The notes under the pieces were generated by a model, which saw nothing but the letters and a program-made list of their open reading frames with translations, was not told the origin of the DNA and searched no databases. Shown here piece after piece: positions 1-12,100 of a DNA stretch of 64,000 bases. The DNA comes from Amblyomma americanum. Taxonomy: Eukaryota; Arthropoda; Arachnida; Ixodida; Ixodidae. The translations under genes were made by a program, and so were the position numbers. The stretch lies in NCBI RefSeq assembly GCF_052857255.1, contig NC_135505.1, positions 134,893,144-134,957,143 of the forward strand. The letters run 5' to 3'. Numbering within the stretch: position 1 is the stretch's first letter; the number at the start of each line of letters is the position of its first letter.

Positions 1-98
1 TCTCTGGCTCGCCTCTGCCAAAGCGTCACAAGTGACTGTCACACATTCCAATTCAACACCTTCACTGTCTGTGGTTTGCAATGGAAGGGCCAACTCAC
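1..98 (-). other. ACC intron 27, partial
   Basis: Intron after exon 27, cut by the window edge. No repeat or site seen. Confidence 0.7.
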
Positions 99-188
99 CA
101 CGGGGTGGGTGAAAGCCACTTCGAGCTCATCCATGGCCTCAAGCAGGAGACGCTCCCCTTCATTCTGGAGGTACTCGTACGAAGCTTC
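99..188 (-). CDS. ACC: ACC exon 27, last exon inside the window
   Basis: Thirty codons (about 1471-1500): [20 protein letters not shown] and [10 protein letters not shown], then a GTGAGT donor. The next coding exon lies left of position 1. Confidence 0.96.
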
Positions 189-3100
189 CTAAAGGCAGAA
201 AAAAAAATAACCAGGTTGCTAAAAGCTAATGGACATCAAACTTAACATGTGCAAACAAACAGAGGCCGAAAAAAGGCAAAGAGATGCGAGCCCAAACATG
301 CACAAATGACTGCGACCACTATGCAGTTCCCGTCTGAATGTCGTGCGCAGACAATGGAGGCTTCGACGCCCCCGCCCATGAGGGTATGCACAAGAAACGG
401 AGGTTCAACTCACCTTGGTGACAAGGTCAGAGTGTCGAATGATGGCACGTATGAAGAAACGGAAGTCAGACACCTCCTGGCCCTTGGGAACCTGAAAAAC
501 CCGTGCATGACGAAATTGAACTCCCGACTCCCACTAATGTTCCCTGGCAACGCAGCATGAAAAGGCTTCGGCAGGGCCTGGTGTCAACACTGACAATGCG
601 CACGCATATACCCACGAAGCACTCAACAAAGAGCTACATCACACCATGGGAGTGGACAAACTGCAAGTTTATCATCTAGTCATGACACTACAGCTTCAGT
701 GCATGTTAGTGCATAGTATTTAGGGCATATTAGTCATCATTATAAGGCCAGATACATCCGCCCGTGCACGACTGAAGGCCCCTCTCATCGACCTTCAGTC
801 AACTCTGTCCTGCACCATCTGCGGCCGACCTTGTACAGGCGCGGCCAGAATAATACGGAGCACTTGACAGGCGACGCATCAAGGAGCAACTGCATCTAAG
901 CGCCACCTGTCAACGATAGAAAGAAACACTTGGCCGTCCGCGTGCAGCGAGAGTACCCGCCACCGAACCCCACTCTTTGCTTCAACCCTGGCGTTATCTT
1001 TGTTCGAAAGATGCTGAGCTGTTCCAAGCAATTCCGGCAGGTGATGCCTTCCTCAAAGCGGGCTGAGTTTACAGTCTATGTTACGCTACGAAGCGTGCAG
1101 CCTTTCCTTTGCTGCAGGCATGCAGACTATACGTTAAGCAGTGACGCCGATAGGCCTGCGGCAAAAAAGTGGGTCCGTGCCCCAGCGCCTCTCTGCTCTT
1201 GCCGAAACGCATAGTTCCCGATGCTCATGCTAGGTAGCGGGCATCAGCAGTTCTCCGCAGATCTGCGACCGTTCCTGTGCTCCGTATTATTCTGGCCGCA
1301 CCTGTACCAGCAACTCTCATCCGTTCACCCAACTCTCTGCCATCCCCTGCAATGCTCGCTTTCTCTTGGTATCCAAAGGTTCCAAGGTAAGGCCTTAGAC
1401 ATATTAGCATTTAGTACTCTCTGAGCTATTTGAGCAACATGGTGGTAGCCTGAAGCAGTTTATAACATAGTGCACATGGTTCAAACATGTGACGCGTTCC
1501 AGTAGAGGCTTGGCACAGAAGGCTCCAGTCCCAAAGAGCAAACAGGGTGTGGTGTGCGTACCTTGGCCTTTCCCAAATAGAGGTGCATCTTGAGGTTGGA
1601 GGTCGGGATGGCCTCGAGGTCGTAGTTGCGCAGCCGGTTGATCTCCAGCTGGAAGGCCAGCGCAGGCTCCAGGTGTCGGTAGATCTGGTCCTCGACGTAC
1701 TGCATAGTGTGGGAGGGGGGGAGTAGGGAAGCGAGAACGCGTGACTGTCATTACCAACAGCCAGGACACCGATTTCCCCAAACTCCAACGAGCCCAGTGT
1801 TTCACAAAAAAGCTGAGCATTCGATGCAAATCCAGATCAAAATGGAAACCAAGCTAGGAATACCCGCCGCGGTGGGTCAGTGGTTAAGGTGCTTGTCTAC
1901 TGAGCCCGGGTTCGAACCCGACTGCGGTGGCCGCCTTTCTATGGAGGAACGCAAAAGGCGTGCAATGTCAGTGCACATTAAAGATCACAGCTGGTCGAAG
2001 TTATTTTGACTACTGCAGCTCTTTCTTCCTTTCTTCTTTCACTCCCTCCTTATCCCTTCCCTTACTGCGCAGATATGTGAGACAGCTACTTTGTCATTTC
2101 CTTTCCTCTTACACCAATTTTCAATTTTTTACACCCCTGGTGCCATTGCCATCGATGGATGTTCAGCCTTCTTGTGTTTGCGAGATTTTAAGCCCATCTA
2201 CTCCGCCGTGCTTTCAATTTTTGTTTTGTTCTTGCGTTTCGCGAGCATCAAAACCAAGCTAGTAGTGGAATAAAGGGTGCACGAGAATCAGGTAATTAAA
2301 ACAAGTCCACTCCAGAAGAAACGTCTCCACCTTAAACTCTAACCTGCGCCAGACTACTGGTTGTCAGCCCCATAACCCACGTGCCCAGCTCAGGCCTCTA
2401 CATTTCAATGAAAATGTCAGTACCCATTTAGGCTATCTCGTGCGCAGACCATTCTCCATCTCCATCTAAAGATATGTTTGATTTGCCACATATATAAATA
2501 CCACACATGCAAAGGTGGGAATTAACAGCTTTAAAAATCTACGGTTTTGTCACATAAAGTACACAGTGCTTAAACTGGTAGAGTACGCTGCTGCTCGACC
2601 CAACACTACTTACTGCCAAGAAGTGGCTTTCAGTTAAACTCTGGCACGGCTGCTGGAAGGTTTCCGCATAACCTCAAATTAAGTTGTGCCAATCAAACCA
2701 CCTCCATCAATTTTTTTTTTCTTCCTTGTGGCACAAAAATAGGCCCAATTACACCCCAACACTCCTGATGACATCGAAACAGATAAGTGCAGAGCTTTTT
2801 CTGGGGCACTGAATAAAAAGGACGAAATGACAACACTCTCAGTCTGGTCGTGTTTTCAGCAACTAGGCAGATATTGCTTCAAACGACGCAAGAAGATAGG
2901 ACTACATTAAACTCGCACACGCAGCCCTCGATGAAGTCACTCGAGCCGAACTTGTTAGGCATGCCTTCTTCCAAGTTGCCCAGCTATTATGACAAAGCCC
3001 ACTAGAGTCGCACAAAGTTCAAAGACTCACATCGTCACGGTAGCGGTATGTGTAGTACTGGGGGAACCGTCGCTTGTGCAGGATGAGGAAGGTCACCCTG

Positions 3101-6100
3101 CGAACCATCCTCTCCTTCATGATGGCACACTGCAACGACAAAGGAAACACACCTGTCAGTGGCTGGCAAAAAACAAACAAACATAATATATACATACATA
3201 TTATGTTAATTTACTATGCTAATTATTATTTATTTATTATTATGTTTAGTTGTTATGTTATTTATACGAATATATTACATATACATATAAATTAAACAAA
3301 CATAATATAATAAGGTTGTAATAAAAAAGTAACCCATCATCATTCAAACAACCCATTGCATCAACTATGTGCCCTGATTTCCACTCCCTCATGTAATAAT
3401 ACCCCTTTAACGGGGCCTTTGAGGTCGTAATAAATAAATAAATAAAAATGTGGTGGCTGGTTGATATTCAGCATGGCTTCCTTCCTTGCAATGAAAACAT
3501 CAGATGAGACAAAGCCCAAAGGACGATGAAGTGATCGGAAACCCTTCTGTTTTCTTATTTCTTCATTCCAAGTCTTGCTTGAAGCTTTGCTGCTTCATGT
3601 GACTTCAAAAGTGAATCAAGCAATGAGATAAACACACCATTACCTTTGCCTCGTATTTGCCAATAATCGTAGTAGTACGTCAGGCAGCCCAAGAGCATTT
3701 ATTACAAAGTAGAAAGGGAACACAACCCCACTAAAGGTAGCAAAAGAACTGTAAAGAAAAGTTCTGCAGAGTGCAAACCAGCAGAAAAATTCAGAATATT
3801 TAAATAAAAACTCTCCTTTCAAAACAGGCCCTAATATGTAATAAATTAAATGCTCTGATGTTGCTGCTTCTTGTATCAAGCTAAGATACTTAAGCCTAAG
3901 AGACTTTTCAAAAGTCTCTTAGAAGTTTTCAAGCCTGGTCTTGAAAACAAAATTTTATTAATAGTCATAATTATGGAATCTTCAGGGAACATGCATTTTT
4001 TGCGTGCTGATCCTAAATATGGCATTCAATTTCATGTAAAACAATTTCTTGAGCATTTGTTTAATTTTTATGCAAGTATTTTGCGAAGAGCTTTGAAGAA
4101 AATTTGCTGCGGGAAACTCACTGAAATGTATGCCATTGGGTTCTCTTGATACCAAGGAATGCAATAAGGGTAAAATTATCATCCTGGCTATCACAGAACT
4201 TTAGTTATAGGGCACTGAAGCTGCCACTTCAGGAACAGGAATACACACTTTTCTTCGCATTTCTGAAGCGGCACCTTCAAAACCCTATAACTTAAGTTCT
4301 ATGCTAGGCAGGAAGACAATTTCACACTTATTGCATTCCCTTGGTATCAAGAGAACCCAGTGGCACACATATCAATTTTCCCGCAGCAATTTCTTTTTTC
4401 ACAGCTCTCCACACAATACGTGCATAAACATTACATAAGTGCTCAAGGAATTGTTTTACATTTAATTAAATGACATATTTAGAATCGGCACATAAAAATA
4501 CATGTTCCCTGAATATTTCTGGGCTGCGACATCATTGATAAATTTTTTTTTTCAAGACCAGACTCCCCCCTTAAGGAAATACAGTAGGAGTTCGAAGTCT
4601 GGAAGGTGTGCTCAGCTAAGCAATTTAGCTGTTTGTTCCTTCATGCAACAGATACAATAAGACATAGCCTTCTCTACCCGCAAGCAGTTGTGAGAGGGGA
4701 AAAAAAAAATCAGCTACCATATCCGTTTATCAAGAATGACACAGCCTTGAAATTAACATCATTAAATTAAAACTAAAAGGCATCAGCTGATGGAACAAAA
4801 TGTGACTGCTCACTTTTTCCTGGCAGAAGGCGTAGTACTTCGCTGCATAATCTTCATCCTCATTGGGAATGTCGTTGCGGATGGCAATGTTGAGGATGTG
4901 CATGGGCTCAACATTCTGCAAGGCAAGCGGAAGAAGGCATGGCAGTTAGCCTCAAAAGGACACCCCTCCAAGACAAACAAACGAACAAAAAAGCAACTTA
5001 CACTAAGAAAAATAAAATAAATTAAATAAAATACATTTACTACATGACAAACTTCGTGAGACTCACCACTGGGCTCTCGTTGTTGTCACAGAACGAGGGT
5101 GTGTTGTGCTCCCGCGTGCCAAAGTCGAACTCGTTTCGCGGAGCCACGTTAGGCGAGACAGCGAAGAACTCGATCAGGTTGTCAAAGTCGCTGAAAGAAC
5201 ACCAAACAGTAAAATATATCACGAGCTGGTGATTATTTATAGAGTACACATTCATGCAGCTATCACCGATTCATAATTGTTGCGTTCCAGTCATGTATTG
5301 ACAGCAAGGCAGACCAGGACCATTTATACAAAAGCTAAATTTAACATTTGTTAACCTCATGCGCACAACAGGAATGTTTCACAGTTCCGAACTTCAGTGA
5401 CTGCTTTTGCAAAGCAAAAATGTTAACATTGAATACCTCTTATCCCTTTCTGTTACCCAAGCTGTGCATTAAGTGAGAGAGGCTGCCACACAGCCTTGGA
5501 ATGACGACTGCATTCAATGAGCGGGCCTAGTGTATGCAGTTGTAAGAGACTCCGAAGCAAGAGAAGCAAAAAAGTCGTTAAGCATTTGTTGTTGGAACAC
5601 ACATCGCAAAACATGCAACTTGCGAACACACATACGGAACCTCTGCCTAAACAGTTTATCAAACTCAAGTCAAAATTCCACTTATACAAGCTGTGTTCCC
5701 AGCCACCTCAGTCAAAGCACACTTGTGACCGGTGAAAAAAGGCCCCATGCACAGAATGCCGTGACAAGAAGAAGCTGCACACACTTGAAATGCAAGGGTT
5801 GACCTCCAATTGACCTTGCCCTGTGCCTGCTGTGCCTACCTTCTCTTGGAATTCACTCCATTATCCTTAAGGAGCATCGGTAATCTTGGCTTCGCATTAC
5901 ATGCCCTGCCCAAGCCCATTTTTTTTTCTCGACTTCAACTTGAATGTCATTAACCCGCATTTGTTCCCCGACCCACTCCGCTGTCTTGCTGTCTCTTAAG
6001 ATTAACCCTATCACCTTCCTCTCCATAGTGTGCTCAGCTGTCCTTAATTTAGGTACAACCCTTTCCGTTGAAATTAAAAGGCCTTGAAAGACCACTACAG

Positions 6101-9100
6101 CACAACCGCACACACCAGGAGCAAAACTCACTTTGCAAACTGCTCAAAGGTGTTGAAGGCAGCCATGATCCCGACTCGCTGAGAGTCCAGGTCCGGCTGC
6201 TCGCGTTCCCAAGCGGCAACGCTGTCGTCCGGGGTGCTGGGAGAGTCGTTCGCGTTGCCATCAGTCACGGCCGGTGCCTGGTTTTGCCTGCGCCCACGAC
6301 AAGCGGAGACAGTTGCCAATAAATGGATCACTCCAATTCTCATCGCAGAAAGAACGTACTAGCCTGAAAAAGAGCTTCTTCAAGCATTAAGACCTGCACA
6401 TGTTCGTGTTTAGCTGTAGAAACAGACGCGGAAACATAAATAGAAAACGCACGCTTTGATCCCCATCACCATCAACACTCAAGCCAATGCTTCCTCGACA
6501 CCAACACTTGCTAAGCGTTCTAAACATCAATGTATCATGAAAACTTTGCTCGGCATCAACAATCAGGTCAATGCCCGCCCAACATCAACAGCTGTATCAA
6601 CACTTGCTATACTCCGTTTCGTACATCAGGTGCAACGCTGTGGAAGGTACGGAAATAGCCCGGACGGGAAAATAAAGGGAGGCGTGTTACTCCGCACTTG
6701 TTCTGTGCCCTAGTGGTCTATGGCCTGAGAAAGTGACAGCAAGTTGTCAGCATTTAATCAAGACCATGACAAATGTGTCATGTGGTAAGCCTACAGGCAA
6801 AGCATTTACTATGTTTTGCTCGCCACAAATAACGCACTACTTTTTGGTCGTTGATGCAGGCAGCTCGAACAAGAGCTTTGACAGCGTTGCACATAATGTT
6901 TGAAACTGAGCATAGGAGTCCCAGTAGCAGATAAAACGGTTCAAGGACCTCTTTCAGTCACTAGCACCAAACACTGAAGTGCAAATTGTCATTCAGAGTG
7001 CTAAGCACACAGTTCTCAGAGTAGTCCCACCCCCTGGATAAGCTGCCTACCTGTTTGGGTGCGAGCTGGGAAGCAGGAACTGGAACTGGGCTGCGCAGAT
7101 GCCCGAAGGCAACTGCAGGTGCTGCAGGCATGTCAGGTCGTAGGAAACGTACGCCCGCCTCACGTACACCTGCATGTTCACTTGGCATGTTATTTCTGAA
7201 GTGCTACAAACTGATAGCTCCAACAAAAGCAAATGTTATTGGTGTTGGGTTTATTAGTGCACATGGGCAAACGATGCGCAACTGACTAATTTCGCTTCAC
7301 AAGCTTTTTAGAGACTGTACAGGTTTGATCACGATAACGGTGTCAGTTTGTCACCAGCACATCTTCAACACGCTGTGGCAAGCTGTGCGAGACCCTGCTG
7401 ATCAGGATGCAAATAAACTATACCTTCATAAAAATAAAATGCTGGCTAGTGAACACCTCGAGTGATAAATCTGCCTTGGGCATGGTAGCCACATCTGGAA
7501 CTCACTGATCAATCATTCGCTAAGTGTCGACCAATGCATTTTTCAGTTGCTTAAAAACTGCCGCAGCATTTTTAAGCTGTCCTTGCTGGACAAGAACAGA
7601 GAACAATGCAGGAACAAAAAAAAAAAAGAGTTCAGTTCAATGCAGTTGTTTAATGAACATAAAAATTTATGCAATTCCTCAGTTCACTAAGAATTAGAAT
7701 AAAATGCCCTATGAAGAAAGGGCACTCTCACCTCAAGCGCAGCCCTCTGGACAACCACATTGCCGTGGTAGAAGAAATCTGGCAGCACGTCGAAGATGGA
7801 CGTCTCTGAGAGGATCAGCTTCTGAAGGTTCTCGGGGCAGAAGTCATGGCCATACATGTCGATGGCCGACAGGAAGATGGACTCCATCTGGTTGTGGCGC
7901 AGCTCCCATGCAGGCTGGTGCGTTGCAATCAGCACCTGCGCAAGAAGCGGTTATTAACATGACAGCTTGCTATAGCTTGCATTCATGAGGCACAGGACCG
8001 TGCATGAATCATTCCAGTAGGAGACTAGCTAAAGACCCGTCGGACTTGACAGACAAACAAATACTTGCCGATAAAAGCTTGGTAAATGCTTTTGTGATCA
8101 CACTAGGCCTCACCTGAATGATTCTGGCCGCACTTCAACAATGCAAAACACGCACTTCTCCCAAAAATGTTTGCTACGTTTGGGGACTAATGCCTCAGTC
8201 ATGCACCTTGTGTTAGTTACAGCAATATTTTTTTCTTCAAAAAAAAATATGAAAAAGAGAACATTACAGGCTGGCTTCTAATAAGCCCCATCTGGTTGTG
8301 CTAACCACTATGTAGTATTGCAGTTCCCGTTTGAAATTCAGAACTGCGTGGTCACAAAACAATTACAGCCCAGTTCTGCTCTCCCAGCCTTGCCTCTCAC
8401 CTGACGTGCCCTGAGAGCCACCTTAGCATTGTCCGTTTTGCTCAGGGTGGTCAGTTCGTTCAGGATAGAAGACAGCTCGTCGGTGAGGCCGGGCTCATGA
8501 CCGCACAGGTGGTCCTGCACACACGTTCCAGGGCAACATGATTGTACAAGGCTTCAAAAACATTGATGCAAGCATTGTTGGAACGCTTGGTCGTGGGTAA
8601 GTTCGTACAGCAATGTGAAAGCACTTTTCTCGAGCAGCTTTTTTTTTTTTTTTTTCGTGTTTCCTTCGCCTACATGAACAGTCTGTGTTGTTTTTCTCAC
8701 AAAACTAAAGTTTCCCCCTGTCTTTTTACTAATTTGTCAGTATGCTCCTCTCAACAAGTGTTTCAGTCCTTCCTTCTTAAACAACCTTCCAACTTGCAAT
8801 GACAGCTGATGTAATAAAGGTGGCGAGGGGGAACACCAGTCAAAACCGAAACATTTAAATAACCCCACATCTTGCATCACAGACAAAAACACGTCCGAGG
8901 AACTGAAGACAGTGCACTCACGATGAGCTTGATGATGAGCAGGTTCTTCTTGGCCACCTGCAGGTGCGAGAAGATTTTGTCCACCACGACAGACATGCTG
9001 TCCTTGTGCTTCTCGCGCAACAGGGCCACGCACTTGTCATAATGACCTGCACAGACAGAGGTAATGGTGCACGCACGTTCAGCTTTTCTGCATTAGTTCC

Positions 9101-12100
9101 ACTAGTACCACATCTACAAGCACATTAAAAATATGCGCAAGCCAGGATTACAGTGCAGCGCCCGTGGCTGACAAGACACCTACCAAACCTGCTGACCGAG
9201 AGATACAGAAAATGACATACTTCTAGTATCCCCACAAACCCAGACCTTCCACAATGCTACTCCAAGAGGCCATCTCGTCTGTTGGAGAAAAGCTGCACCT
9301 GGCAGCATGACACCTTCGTGGTGCATCACATTCAAAGCTCTTCATAAACTCGAAACAGTGAAGGACAAATCGTAATGGCAGTTGCTTCCCTCCAGCAAAG
9401 CTGAGGCAGTATAAAACATTCCACAGAACATTTTGTGGTCTTTGCACACTGAGATCATCATTATTACTTCTATCATTAAATGTGAAGAATCAAAGCAGCG
9501 CCTGTGAGTCTGCAGGAGCATTTTCGATCAAGAAATATCTCAATGCCTTCCTTCATGCTGAAGGAATTAGCCTACTAAATCCACTGCAAAAAGGTATACT
9601 CTTAGACTCCAATCAAACAGCCTTTTCTGTCGCTCAACAGGGAAGCAAGCACCTGAAGGCAATTTGCATAACATCATCGTCCGACAGCAGTGAGCCACTG
9701 TCCCGTCACAAATTTACATGTCCTATGTTGTCTCATCACAATATTCTCTCACTTCTGATGATCAACAGGGATTGGCATGCGCTTTTCCATGCCCTGAAGA
9801 AGTGAATCGCGTTTGCCCCAACTACTACAGCGTCAATTAATCATGCAATGGACAGCCCACTTCCTTCTGCCATGCAACGCAGGGCAATCAGCATATGGTG
9901 TAACCAGTGTGTTAATAGTGCCCAACTCGTGCACAGACAGTGCACACCCAGTGCATGATTCTTGCACACAAGGCACTCACCCTGCTGGAAGTCGGTCTCC
10001 ACAGAGAGGTACTGCTTCAGCAACTCTTGCACAACATTCTTCATGCGGCCACGAATACCGTTTCGGTACCTCTGGACCAGCTGCACAATGCCCTGGGTGG
10101 TCATGAAGAAGACATCCCGGTCCGCCCGCTTCTGGAGAGTTGCTGCATAGCTGTCGATGACACCGGCAATCTGCACGGAGCAAGAGGGTGAAGTCATCTT
10201 CGATTTTTAGCGGTCACTGCATTCCGCCTACCTTTTACCCTGAAGATCCGCTACTACTGTGATCGCAGTCTCACTGTACCCCTTATGCATCGACAAAGTG
10301 ACACGTTAATCCTGTTCGGTCTAAGTATTGTGCAGACTGCTCACAGTAGCTGCAATGTCAAACTAAACACACATCTACATAGCCTCAACAACTTTCACTG
10401 CAACACAAAAGCCGAGCGCAGATCTTTCTTTTCAGGATGCAAACCCTCTGCATTTTTCACTGGCACAAGTGCAAAATGCACCCCTTCTCCTTGGCAAACA
10501 ATGCTTACGTCCCTCACAGCACGCACTCATCACACAACCGAAAAATCAGGCGAATACGTCAGCAAAGACAACAGACACATAAGTGTTCACACCTGCTGGC
10601 TTGGGAACTGGGCCAGGACTGAGGTGATGTTCTTGTCGTACATCTTCATCAGCGTCCGAATGTTGTTCTCGACCGATGGCTGGATGCGGCCAGAGATGGA
10701 CGAGATGATGTCCTGCACAAAGATGACACAATGAGCACATCTTGCTCCGACATTCCAGCAGCCGCTGCGTGCTTTCCACTGTATAAACAAGCCCGGTAAT
10801 GCAGTCAGCTCATGTCGCATTTACCTTGTCAATGAGGGGCTACTTAGCACAACCTCAGGCTTTTCTTTTTATGTCTTCCATTTAAGTTTCTATCACGGCC
10901 TATGGCAAACGTATGTGCTCACCAATTCATGTCCGCTAATGCACAAAACATCTACAATTCATCTCAACAGAGAAGAATAGGTCGACAAGGGGCGTTTTAG
11001 GACTTGCATCTGAAAGAAGTGAAGTCTTGGATGACAAAAAACCACTGGAGAATGGTGCTTTCTTTACAGCAGTTTTGATTAGAGAAGGACCTGAACTGAG
11101 CAAACATTTTAGATAGGAGATTAAAAGCAAAAAAAGAAAAAATCTGACAGGTGATCGGTGGGCTGATACGACAGAAATGCGCAGCATTAGACTTTCATTC
11201 CCTTTTGCGTGGCACGACACTTCACACGCATTTCTTTACAGTCACCTTTATTGCACGCTTAGCTTTCTTTACACTTTACCCATGACTACCTCGCAAACTT
11301 GGTCTTCTATTCCATATCTGATCTCCAGTATCCATCAACACTTAGTTCTAGAGATGGCTTGCACACAAAGGTTTTAATAGAAGAGTGGCACCTGGTGCAC
11401 GCAAGCAACTTTGTTATCTCCGCTCCTTCAACCAAAGAATGTCCACAATCAAACAAAAGCGCCACCCAGCCAGGTTCCGCAAGCGAGCTCACCTTGAGCT
11501 CCATGAGGGGCAAGGTGGGGTCGCGCAGGGTACGCATGAAGGTGTCCAGTGAGGTGGTCATGTGCTGCACGAAGTAGGGGTCCGGCAGCACGTATCCATC
11601 CAGCACATTCTCCAGGTCCTGCTTGGCTGCCAAGAACTGCTGGTTCAGCTTCTCCTCGTGGAGCCCCCCTTCCGACTCGGGTGCCGGGAAGCCACCCTCG
11701 AACGGGTGGGCCTGGACAGTGGACGAGGACACGAGAGTTGAGCCACCGTGAGCGCTCACTCTCTCCAGGTCAGGAAGTTCAAACAAATCAGTGGGTTGTA
11801 GAGGAGGTATTTGTGGTATGCGAGGCTTGACGTCCCGAAACTGCATGTGAGCTACGAGGGATGCCGCTGTCGAAGGCTTTGGATAAAGGATATTGTTCTG
11901 CATGTGGACAGTCTTGCCTAGGTGTCACTCATCACGTCACAAGAAGACGGAAGAGTGCAAGAGTGTTCAAGAAGGGTGCCAGAGTTGACCCAAAGACAGA
12001 TACAGAGAAAGTTGACAAGATGGGATTGCACTTGTGACAATCATTTACGAGCCACAGAAGCACAGAAGGAATAAATACTTTTTTTTAACCTCACAGAAAT

